Source: CAZDUS01 sp964508705
GTDB taxonomy: Bacteria; Verrucomicrobiota; Kiritimatiellia; CAIKKV01; CAITUY01
Direction of reading: 5' to 3'
Length of the DNA stretch: 10,044 bases
Assembly: GCA_964508705.1 (NCBI GenBank)
Contig: CAZDUS010000055.1
Coordinates: 1 to 10,044 of the forward strand
In this document: in pieces, positions 1-5,130 of the stretch
Position numbering within the stretch: the stretch's first letter is position 1
Layout of the letters: each line of letters begins with the position of its first letter
Position numbers and translations under genes: made by a program
Notes under the pieces: generated by a model
What the model saw: only the letters and a program-made list of their open reading frames with translations
Databases searched by the model: none
Told to the model about the DNA's origin: nothing

Positions 1-27
1 AGGGGTCAGCCCTTGAAATAAAAGATA
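1..27. repeat. Possible RAYT-linked upstream motif (small hairpin)
   Basis: The window opens with AGGG-GTCAG-CCCT, a 4-bp stem with a 5-nt loop, followed by TTGAAATAAAAGAT. RAYT transposases often lie beside the palindromes they act on, so this could mark the left edge of the transposase element. A loosely similar motif in the opposite orientation lies at about 3794-3824 (TTTCTAG...GGTTTGACCC when read on the minus strand). No matching copy was found just downstream of the transposase. The hairpin is too short to be convincing alone. Confidence 0.25.
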
Positions 28-60
28 GCAGGGGTAGAGGTTTTATGGCACTGTTCTGGC

Positions 61-1098
61 ATGGCAAGACAACTGAGAGTGGAGTATCCCGGGGCGATCT
101 ATCATGTCGCCATGCGGATGTTGGGCGACTGGAAGAAAGAAGAAAACCATCTGTTTGAAGATGATGCGGATCGTGAACGCTTCCTGACCGCCTTGGCTGA
201 TCGGGTAGAGCAATACAACATCCGGCTATACCTATACTGTTTGCTCACTAACCATGTTCATCTGGTCTTTGAGACCCCGGAAGGAAACTGTTCAAAGTTC
301 ATGCAGTCGCTTTCGACAGCCTATACGGTGTATTTCAATTTGAGGCACGGCCGCCACGGTCATTTACTGGACGGGCGCTATAAGGCAAAACTGGTAGAAG
401 GCGATGACTACCTGCTGACTTTGTCGCGGTATGTGCACCTGAATCCGGTCCATGTAGGCGCCATGAAAGACAAGCCGATCCCTGAACAAATTGACTATCT
501 GCGCCAATACCGGTGGAGCAGCTATCCTGCCTATATCGGGCAAGTCAAACCACAGTCCTTTGTGGACTATGGGCCAATGCTGGAGGAAATGGGAGAGAAA
601 CGCCGTGAACAGGCGAAGCATTACCGCGAGTATGTAGAAAGCGGGTTGGCAAAGTCGGATGACGATTTCAAGGTGGCGCTGAAAGAATCGCGACGCAGTG
701 TTGGTAGCGCTGGGTTTCGGGCGTGGGTTGACGAACTGTACCAGAAACTTGTCGATACCCACCGTTGTCCTGAAGATGTCGCTTTCCGTCGCATTACTGA
801 ACCGCTCGCGGCTGAAAAGGTTCTAGGGGTGCTGGCGGAGATTTTTGAGGTTGAAACAGAAGCGTTTTGCAGGCGTCGCCGTGATTCGTCATTGCGCGGT
901 GTGGCGGCGCGATTCCTTTGCCGATATGCCGGGCTTACCCAGCGCCAGGCGGCTGAGGTGCTGAAAACGGGGAGTGGCGCGGCAGTCAGTCACCAACTCA
1001 GTCAACTGGCTGTGAATCTGGAGAAGGACCGGACTCTGCGCCGCCGTGTTGAACAGGCCGAAGCCCACTTGGCCAAACATCGTCAGGGTGCTCAGTAA
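61..1098 (+). CDS. REP-associated tyrosine transposase (RAYT, Y1/IS200-like)
   Basis: This is a single-strand DNA transposase of the Y1 HUH class, 345 aa. The N-terminus has the family pattern (EYPGAIYHV, residues 8-16). The metal-binding HUH motif is NHVHLV with H65 and H67. The GRYKAKLVE block is at 105-113, and YLLTLSRYVHLNPV at 117-130 holds the candidate catalytic tyrosines Y117 and Y124. Residues of about 255-320 resemble the DNA-binding domain of DnaA (RGVAARFLCRYAGLT, then a VSHQ recognition helix), an extension found in long RAYTs. Family knowledge: these proteins are usually single-copy, immobile and associated with REP palindromes. The start at 61 matches the family N-terminus. A better ribosome site (GAGG, 4 nt spacer) lies before an out-of-frame ATG at 45, so translation may be weak or coupled. 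The gene looks intact and no terminal inverted repeats are visible. Confidence 0.9.
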   Translation: MARQLRVEYPGAIYHVAMRMLGDWKKEENHLFEDDADRERFLTALADRVEQYNIRLYLYCLLTNHVHLVFETPEGNCSKFMQSLSTAYTVYFNLRHGRHGHLLDGRYKAKLVEGDDYLLTLSRYVHLNPVHVGAMKDKPIPEQIDYLRQYRWSSYPAYIGQVKPQSFVDYGPMLEEMGEKRREQAKHYREYVESGLAKSDDDFKVALKESRRSVGSAGFRAWVDELYQKLVDTHRCPEDVAFRRITEPLAAEKVLGVLAEIFEVETEAFCRRRRDSSLRGVAARFLCRYAGLTQRQAAEVLKTGSGAAVSHQLSQLAVNLEKDRTLRRRVEQAEAHLAKHRQGAQ

Positions 1099-1287
1099 AA
1101 CGCGAAGGGGAAACCATGACGAACAAGCCTCACCCGCAGTGTTTTATTAATATTCGGACCAGCCACCGCTAACTTCAGCAGTGATTCCCCATTCTTCTCG
1201 TACTTTGCGACTTCCTGTAGAACCCTCATTCCCCTCAATCCTGCCAAAAGTGCAACTGCTCTCTATAGGTTCATGCATATTGCAATC

Positions 1288-2013
1288 CTATGACACTCGC
1301 ACCCGCTCCACATCCCCTGTCCAAAAACGCTCCTCTGCTCCGGCGATCGTGCGAATCCTCAACCGACCTATTTCATCAACCCCAAGATAAGCGCCTTCCA
1401 CAACCCCATCCACCCCGGCGACCGTGACTCGACGGCCCGCCAACCAATCGTGCCGCCCCCATACCGCCCATAAAGGATTCAACCCCTCTTCCCTCGCCCG
1501 CTGCACCCATCCGCTAAACCGCTTCGCCAACACAGCCAAAACCTTCTCTACGTCATACAACTTTCCCGTAACCACCCGCATGGACACGGCGGGCCGGTCC
1601 AACCCAACCTCCGTAAAATCCTCTGCCGTCAAATTAACGTTCAGCCCCACACCCACAACATAATCTCCGCCCCCCTTACCCTGCTCCACCAATATCCCCG
1701 CCAGCTTGCAGTCATCCACCATGACATCGTTTGGCCATTTCACCATGCCCCTGTTGATCCCATGCTCCCAAAGACAGTCAAGCACAGCGCAGGCCGCCAA
1801 TTGACCAAGATTCGCCGCCAGCGGAATCATGGAAACATTTCGTACCACCAGCGAACAAGTGAGACTCCCGTTCTCCACCGAACTCCAAACCCGCCCCAGT
1901 CTTCCACGCCCACCCGTTTGCCGCCGCGTCCAAACCACAGCGCCATCCCCTAATTCATCCAGATGACCCAACGCCCATGTATTGGTGGAAGGTAACTCCT
2001 CAAAAAAAATCAT
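1288..2013 (-). CDS. birA: Biotin--[acetyl-CoA-carboxylase] ligase, monofunctional
   Basis: The enzyme activates biotin with ATP and attaches it to a lysine of biotin carrier proteins such as the acetyl-CoA carboxylase subunit; it is cytosolic. Numbering from the ATG at 2013 (241 aa), the biotin/ATP loop GRGRLGRVW is at 35-43, KWPNDV at 92-97, and the catalytic-lysine motif KLAGIL at 103-108. The family's GVGLNVN strand follows. A short C-terminal SH3-like domain ends the protein (GVVEGAYLGVDEIGRLRI). There is no N-terminal helix-turn-helix, so unlike E. coli BirA it should not repress biotin genes. The frame stays open to an upstream start at 2091, but those 26 residues are basic, low in complexity and lie in repeat-like DNA. 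The family fold begins at FFEELPSTN. A GTG at 2034, with GGAG just before it, is an alternative start. The gene is convergent with the transposase gene. Confidence 0.92.
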   Translation of the reverse strand: MIFFEELPSTNTWALGHLDELGDGAVVWTRRQTGGRGRLGRVWSSVENGSLTCSLVVRNVSMIPLAANLGQLAACAVLDCLWEHGINRGMVKWPNDVMVDDCKLAGILVEQGKGGGDYVVGVGLNVNLTAEDFTEVGLDRPAVSMRVVTGKLYDVEKVLAVLAKRFSGWVQRAREEGLNPLWAVWGRHDWLAGRRVTVAGVDGVVEGAYLGVDEIGRLRIRTIAGAEERFWTGDVERVRVS

Positions 2014-2137
2014 CCGCCCATTATCACTCTTCACTCTACTCCGCCCCTTCCCCGTATCTCTTCTGGGTTCTGGATTCGCTCTCCCCTTCACACTTCATAA
2101 TTCATCCTTCATACTTATCCCCCCGCCATCCCCTCCC
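2014..2137. other. Low-complexity intergenic tract before birA
   Basis: This tract lies between the small membrane-protein gene and birA. On the plus strand it contains repeated TTCAT/TTCACA words at about 2088-2116 (cataattcatccttcatac) and C-rich runs. TTCATACTT at 2108-2116 recurs at 6218-6226, again just upstream of a minus-strand gene. The tract is probably non-coding. I see no clear promoter or terminator in it. Confidence 0.4.
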
Positions 2138-2329
2138 TCACCCTTCCATCACCAGCAACCCACCCAGCACCGCCAATCCGGTTCCCAGCCACCAGCCCAA
2201 TGTTGAACAGTTAGTCAACAGCAACTGCGTAACCAGAAGCATCAGGATCCCAAGACAGATCAGGCCCCCTCCAACAAGTTTAGGTCGCATATGCCGCGAC
2301 CAATATCTGGATCTAGGAGTCACCGACAT
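2138..2329 (-). CDS. Small two-helix membrane protein, unknown function
   Basis: This is a 63-aa protein with a short basic N-terminus (RSRYWSRHMRPK) and two predicted membrane segments. They lie at residues of about 18-38 (LVGGGLICLGILMLLVTQLL) and 44-61 (LGWWLGTGLAVLGGLLVM), joined by a short loop containing one cysteine. I do not recognise the family. GGAGGG sits directly against the ATG at 2329, too close for ideal use, but is well placed for a GTG start two codons later at 2323. An in-frame TAA lies just upstream, so the gene cannot be much longer. It is in the same direction as birA with about 125 bp between them, and divergent from panB. The clear hydrophobic pattern and purine-rich leader support a real gene. 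Confidence 0.6.
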   Translation of the reverse strand: MSVTPRSRYWSRHMRPKLVGGGLICLGILMLLVTQLLLTNCSTLGWWLGTGLAVLGGLLVMEG

Positions 2330-2457
2330 CCCTCCACATTACCCACCTCTACACCGCACCAATAACACTCTAATTGGGCACACTGTAGTCCCGCCCGCTC
2401 CTCATTTCCAGTTCAAAGCTCTTGTCCGCCAGTCCCATTCCAGCTACTTTGTCACCC
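2330..2457. promoter_or_regulatory. Divergent intergenic region, presumed promoters
   Basis: These 128 bp separate the divergent small membrane-protein gene and panB, so promoters for both are expected here. I could not identify convincing -35/-10 pairs, an operator or a riboswitch fold. The segment is C-rich on the plus strand and lacks a good Shine-Dalgarno sequence before panB. Confidence 0.3.
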
Positions 2458-3261
2458 ATGAAACCGACGAAATGGACCGCCGACAAGATCCGAGACCTGA
2501 AAGACAACGGTAAAGTCATTTGCCTTACCGCCTACGACTACACCACCGCCCGCTATGCCGATGCCGCTGGCATCAACCTGATTCTGGTGGGCGATTCCCT
2601 GGCTTCCACCGTGCTAGGCTATACCAGCACCATCCCCGTGACCGTCCGCCAGATGCTTCACCACACCGCCGCCGTCACCCGCGGAACCTCATCCGCCATG
2701 GTCATCGCCGATATGCCGTTCATGTCCTATCAAGTCTCGCCCGAGCGCGCCCTCATCAACGCCGCCCGCTTTGTCAAGGAAGCTGGCGCCGATGGCGTGA
2801 AACTGGAAGGCGGCAAACTCCGGACCGATGCCATCCGGCTGATTACCCAGAACGGAATCCCCGTTCTAGGCCACATCGGCCTAACCCCCCAAAGCGTCCT
2901 CCAAACCGGCGGCTACAAGGTCCAGGGCAAAACCGATGCCGCCGTGGATCAATTGCTGGAAGATGCCCGCGCCATCGAACAGGCTGGCGCCTTTGCCATT
3001 GTCATTGAATGTGTCCCCCGCCAAGTCGGGGCCCTCATCACCAAGGCCGTGAAGATCCCCACCATCGGCATCGGCGCCGGCCCGGACTGCGACGGCCAGA
3101 TTCTGGTGTCGCATGATCTGCTTGGCCTCTCGGGCACCAAGGTCCCGCGCCTCGTAAAATGCTATGCCGATCTCGGCTCCCAGATAGCCACCGCCTTCTC
3201 GAACTACCGAAAGGACGTGGAATCCGGCGCCTTCCCCGCCGAGGAAAACTGCTACGGATAA
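2458..3261 (+). CDS. panB: 3-methyl-2-oxobutanoate hydroxymethyltransferase
   Basis: PanB catalyses the first committed step of pantothenate (hence CoA) synthesis: it moves a hydroxymethyl group from 5,10-methylenetetrahydrofolate to 2-oxoisovalerate to give ketopantoate. It is a cytosolic TIM-barrel enzyme. From the ATG at 2458 the protein is 267 aa, normal for the family. Visible motifs are LTAYD (23-27), VGDSL with metal ligand D46, IPVT, IADMPFMSY with second metal ligand D85, GVKLEGG (K115, E117), HIGLTPQ (139-145), IVIECVP with the expected catalytic glutamate E184, and PTIGIGAGPDCDGQILVSHD. The frame also allows a TTG start at 2422, but homologous sequence begins after the ATG. Neither start has a clear ribosome site. 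No panC or panD is adjacent. The last 11 codons and the stop lie within a 42-bp sequence repeated at 5089-5130. Confidence 0.96.
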   Translation: MKPTKWTADKIRDLKDNGKVICLTAYDYTTARYADAAGINLILVGDSLASTVLGYTSTIPVTVRQMLHHTAAVTRGTSSAMVIADMPFMSYQVSPERALINAARFVKEAGADGVKLEGGKLRTDAIRLITQNGIPVLGHIGLTPQSVLQTGGYKVQGKTDAAVDQLLEDARAIEQAGAFAIVIECVPRQVGALITKAVKIPTIGIGAGPDCDGQILVSHDLLGLSGTKVPRLVKCYADLGSQIATAFSNYRKDVESGAFPAEENCYG

Positions 3262-3271
3262 GTCAATATCT
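3230..3271 (+). repeat. 42-bp direct repeat, left copy (panB 3' end)
   Basis: The copy begins CCTTCCCCGCCG and ends TAAGTCAATATCT. It matches 5089-5130 at 39 of 42 positions, and similarity drops sharply on both sides. It covers the last codons and stop of panB (FPAEENCYG) and ends 10 nt past the stop. Read on the minus strand it gives ILTYP-stop, the end of the 49-aa ORF at 3252-3401. It is likely one boundary of an inserted block. Confidence 0.8.
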
Positions 3272-3401
3272 GCTCCATTTTGCTAAGCTTTTGACAGAGC
3301 GCCGCCTCTTGCCTTGCCCGTTGCTCCATACACTTCACACTGATTGACTCCGCCGCATAATCCATCTCGCCCGCCGCCGTGCCGGCTTCCTGTAACGTCA
3401 T
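3252..3401 (-). CDS. Small hypothetical ORF, 49 aa, overlapping the panB 3' end
   Basis: A short frame runs from ATG 3401 to TAG 3252. The product starts MTLQEAGTAAGEMDYAAESI and ends KMEQILTYP. It is rich in Ala, Glu, Gln and Lys with an amphipathic, probably helical pattern and a CMEQRARQEAALCQ stretch. That composition is more protein-like than the shadow frames nearby. GGAAAGGTG precedes the ATG and GGGAGAGG lies a little further up. The upstream in-frame stop is TAG near the GATAGTGG segment, so the ORF is not a tail of a longer frame. The last five residues are encoded by the 42-bp repeat and are identical to the end of the M23 peptidase. Its stop overlaps panB by 10 bp, convergently. 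I do not recognise the family; it could also be a relic. Confidence 0.4.
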   Translation of the reverse strand: MTLQEAGTAAGEMDYAAESISVKCMEQRARQEAALCQKLSKMEQILTYP

Positions 3402-3843
3402 CACCTTTCCATCACCTCTCCCGTCAAGACTTTGTTTGATGGGTGACCACTATCGCCCCTCATCCAGGGATGTGGCGCCCTGCGACCCTTATGCGCCTTC
3501 AGACATCTTGATTTGTTGCTGGCGCACATCATAAAGTGAACCCATTCATGCAAAAGCAAACGAACCGATGGATGGGACTGAGTTTGATCGGCATCCTCAG
3601 TTTCATAATCGGTTGGCAGGGACGGGGCGGGGGAAGCGAAAGCTGGGTGTAATCTTCCACCCAGTGGACCTGCATATGATTTATCGGTGACGGCAACAGC
3701 AGATCATACCGTTGTACCGGTTGGCTCAAATGTGACTTTCAGTTGTACTCCCTCAACCTCCGACGGGTTGGATTTACCACCAGCCAGGTTAAGTCGGGTC
3801 AAACCTAGAAACTAGAAAATAACGCATTGCTCGCCCGCTTTAG
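3402..3843. other. Gene-poor, apparently decayed region
   Basis: No convincing gene is seen in these roughly 440 bp. On the minus strand, short frames follow one another: a 66-aa frame (TTG 3729 to TGA 3529) meets a 43-aa frame (ATG 3532 to TGA 3401) through ATGA, which meets the 49-aa ORF through TGATG. Another minus-strand frame at about 3700-3805 reads NPSEVEGVQLKVTFEP, which looks protein-like but has no good start and soon stops. The pattern fits frameshifted remains. A REP-like motif with two CTAGAAA/ctagaaa words lies near 3800-3820. Confidence 0.4.
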
Positions 3844-3930
3844 TCAGACGGCCTGGGAGTTTTTTAAGGCTTCAAGCACCTCGACGTCGGCCAAATCTTT
3901 GGTTCGTCCTGAGGCTTTTTTGTTACGCAT
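3844..3930 (-). pseudogene. C-terminal relic of a nucleotidyltransferase
   Basis: The minus-strand frame from ATG 3930 to TGA 3844 encodes 28 residues beginning MRNKKASGRTKDLADVEVLE. The pattern NK-(K/R)-A-x-GR-x-KD-x-AD-x-E-x-LE is how many small nucleotidyltransferases of toxin-antitoxin and abortive-infection type end. The frame is closed upstream by TGA after unrelated codons, so the catalytic half is missing. It is head-to-head with the intact nucleotidyltransferase gene 65 bp away and differs from that protein's own C-terminus, so it represents a second gene, now lost. The match is from recalled family pattern. Confidence 0.55.
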
Positions 3931-3995
3931 AGCCCCACCACCAAGCGCACAAACAATGCCTGTTCCTCAGTTTCTTGCTTTGCTATGGTTAAGAC

Positions 3996-4559
3996 ATGAA
4001 TGCAGTTTTTGAAGCAGCCAGGGAAGTCTGTGATTTTATGGCGGCCCAACAATGGCGCTATTGTTTGATCGGCGGACTGGCCGTTCAGCGTTGGGGCGAG
4101 GCACGATCAACGCAGGACGCAGACTTGACGTTGCTCACCGGATTCGGCAAAGAAGAGGGTTACGCCCGTACTCTGTTGGCTCGCTTCAGTAGCCGTCTCG
4201 ACAATGCGCTTGAGTTTTCACTGAAGAACCGGGTTCTCCTGATTCGCGCCACCAATGGCAAAGATGTAGATATAGCCTTCGGCGCCCTCGGTTTTGAAAT
4301 CGAGATGATCGAACGGGCCTCGCTGTTTGAGTTTGCACCCGGCATGACCCTTCCAACCTGTTCAGCCGAGGATCTTTTTGTAATGAAGGCATTTGCAGGG
4401 AGGCCCCAAGACTGGTTGGATGTGAAAGGCATCGCCATCAGGCATGGTGAAAACCTGGACCAACCCTATCTATTTAGGCACTTGACGGAATTAGCAACCC
4501 TCAAGGAATCACCGGAAATTATCGACCAAGCCCGCGCCATCCTGCGAGGTGCAAGATGA
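3996..4559 (+). CDS. AbiEii-like nucleotidyltransferase (DUF6036/toxin-type)
   Basis: A 187-aa minimal nucleotidyltransferase. Residues 23-48 carry the fold's signature: IGGLAVQRWGEARSTQDADL, with the GG loop at G26-G27 and metal-binding D41 and D43. The third acidic residue is D92 in GKDVDIAFG. The C-terminal part has the AbiEii-type motif SAEDLFVMKAFAGRPQDWLDVKGI, in which the lysine and RPxDWxDV are typical. Family knowledge: such proteins transfer nucleotides or NMP to tRNA or protein targets and often act as the toxin of a toxin-antitoxin or phage-defence pair. The target cannot be read from the sequence. The ATG at 3996 has only a weak upstream TTAAGA. Its stop overlaps the next gene's start (ATGA), so the two are probably translationally coupled. 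A stand-alone housekeeping role is not excluded. Confidence 0.82.
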   Translation: MNAVFEAAREVCDFMAAQQWRYCLIGGLAVQRWGEARSTQDADLTLLTGFGKEEGYARTLLARFSSRLDNALEFSLKNRVLLIRATNGKDVDIAFGALGFEIEMIERASLFEFAPGMTLPTCSAEDLFVMKAFAGRPQDWLDVKGIAIRHGENLDQPYLFRHLTELATLKESPEIIDQARAILRGAR

Positions 4560-4789
4560 AGAGACCCACCCGGGAAGAAGAATTGGCCATCGTAAGGCAA
4601 TGGATTCAAGCCGCTCCAGCTCTTGCCGCGCAACGCCACAAGGAACTCCGCGAACGTTCCTATGACTGGACGACGGTTGACGCATTGCTTGACATGGGTT
4701 CCCGATTCGGGCGCCCTCGTTTTGCCGAGGGCATGGTGGAAATGCAACGGCTCTTCCACCGCGCAGCCTCTCAGTCGAAGCCTGTGTAA
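4556..4789 (+). CDS. Small partner protein of the nucleotidyltransferase, putative antitoxin
   Basis: A 77-aa charged, probably all-helical protein starting MKRPTREEELAIVRQWI and containing a KELRERSYDWTTVDALLDMG segment, with an FGRPRFAEGM motif near residue 55. There is no membrane segment or signal. It begins inside the stop of the upstream nucleotidyltransferase gene (4-nt ATGA overlap), an arrangement typical of obligate partners. I recognise no named family. The role as antitoxin or accessory factor is inferred from position and size only. Unlike many toxin-antitoxin pairs, the small gene comes second, as in some nucleotidyltransferase pairs. Confidence 0.7.
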   Translation: MKRPTREEELAIVRQWIQAAPALAAQRHKELRERSYDWTTVDALLDMGSRFGRPRFAEGMVEMQRLFHRAASQSKPV

Positions 4790-4826
4790 AAGGGCTTGCG
4801 GGGTCTCAACGGCGTGTTGCCCAAAT

Positions 4827-4856
4827 CGAGATTCCTCGACTTCGCTCGGAATGACA
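4827..4856 (+). repeat. REP-like palindromic unit, copy A
   Basis: The unit runs CGAGATTCCTCGACTTCGCT to CGGAATGACA. Its reverse complement starts TGTCATTCCGAGCG and matches copy B (4887-4915) over both ends: TGTCAT, then C.GAGC, then CGA.G.ATCTCG. It has short internal self-complementarity (TTCC...GGAA). I recall sequences of this type as dispersed intergenic repeats in many bacterial genomes; that is memory, not a search. Confidence 0.6.
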
Positions 4857-4886
4857 CTCGCAAACGTGTCGAGTTCCAGAAGAAGT

Positions 4887-4915
4887 TGTCATGCTGAGCT
4901 TGCCGAAGCATCTCG
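4887..4915 (-). repeat. REP-like palindromic unit, copy B (inverted)
   Basis: The unit reads TGTCATGCTGAGC to GAAGCATCTCG on the plus strand. It is an imperfect inverted partner of copy A, about two thirds identical with a 1-nt offset, and separated from it by 30 bp. It can fold on itself (ATGCT...AGCAT). The pair resembles the paired REP (BIME-like) arrangement that RAYT transposases are thought to produce. Confidence 0.6.
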
Positions 4916-5088
4916 CCGAAGGCGCACTTTTGATTTGGAAAAAAATGGGGTCCTGTGGTGAGTGGTTAACAACACATTGATCTGCCTCACCATTCGCACA
5001 ACGCCACCACCCGCTTCATAAATCATTGTTGGATCATGCTACCCCGCGACAGTAACTTACGCTCTATTTACTATTTACGGCCCCGTCA

Positions 5089-5130
5089 CCTTCCCCGCCG
5101 CGGAATACTGCTACGGGTAAGTCAATATCT
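5089..5130 (+). repeat. 42-bp direct repeat, right copy (peptidase 3' end)
   Basis: This copy matches 3230-3271 at 39 of 42 positions. On the plus strand it still reads as a PanB-type tail, TFPAAEYCYG and TAA, although no panB precedes it. On the minus strand it supplies ILTYP-stop of the M23 peptidase. It therefore keeps a former panB/peptidase junction in which the two stops overlapped. Confidence 0.8.

Larger units (their letters stand above)
3272..5088. mobile_element. Candidate inserted accessory block between the 42-bp repeats
   Basis: The segment lies between two near-identical 42-bp repeats and separates panB from the peptidase gene, which were probably convergent neighbours. It contains decayed sequence, a nucleotidyltransferase relic, an intact nucleotidyltransferase with its partner, and REP-like repeats. 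These are typical accessory contents. No integrase, recombinase or terminal inverted repeats are visible, so the mechanism is unknown. The assignment rests on the repeats and on gene content, and is an inference. Confidence 0.4.
4790..5088. other. Intergenic region with REP-like repeats
   Basis: These 299 bp after the nucleotidyltransferase pair hold the inverted REP-like units (4827-4856 and 4887-4915). An AT-rich stretch follows, running up to the right 42-bp repeat. A minus-strand frame starting at about 5027 reads MIYEAGGGVVRMVRQINV and then runs into the repeats; I do not accept it as a gene. No terminator is obvious. Confidence 0.4.

Noticed and set aside
1116..1172. 18-codon ORF after the transposase with an AAGGGG leader
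   Set aside because: The ribosome site is good but the product is too short and has no recognisable feature; chance is likely.
1164..1183. Hairpin CACCGCT...AGCAGTG as a terminator after the transposase
   Set aside because: The stem has a mismatch and no T run follows.
1977..2513. 178-aa plus-strand frame across the birA start and panB leader
   Set aside because: Its Pro/Ser/His-rich low-complexity product overlaps better-supported genes on the other strand.
2520..3008. 162-aa frame inside panB
   Set aside because: It overlaps a clear panB in another frame and is dominated by Arg, Pro and His, as expected for a GC-rich shadow frame.
3529..3729. 66-aa minus-strand frame
   Set aside because: It has a TTG start, high Pro and no ribosome site or motif; it is treated as part of the decayed region.
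4623..4961. 112-aa plus-strand frame overlapping the small partner gene and the repeats
   Set aside because: It runs through REP-like sequence and conflicts with the ATGA-coupled partner frame.
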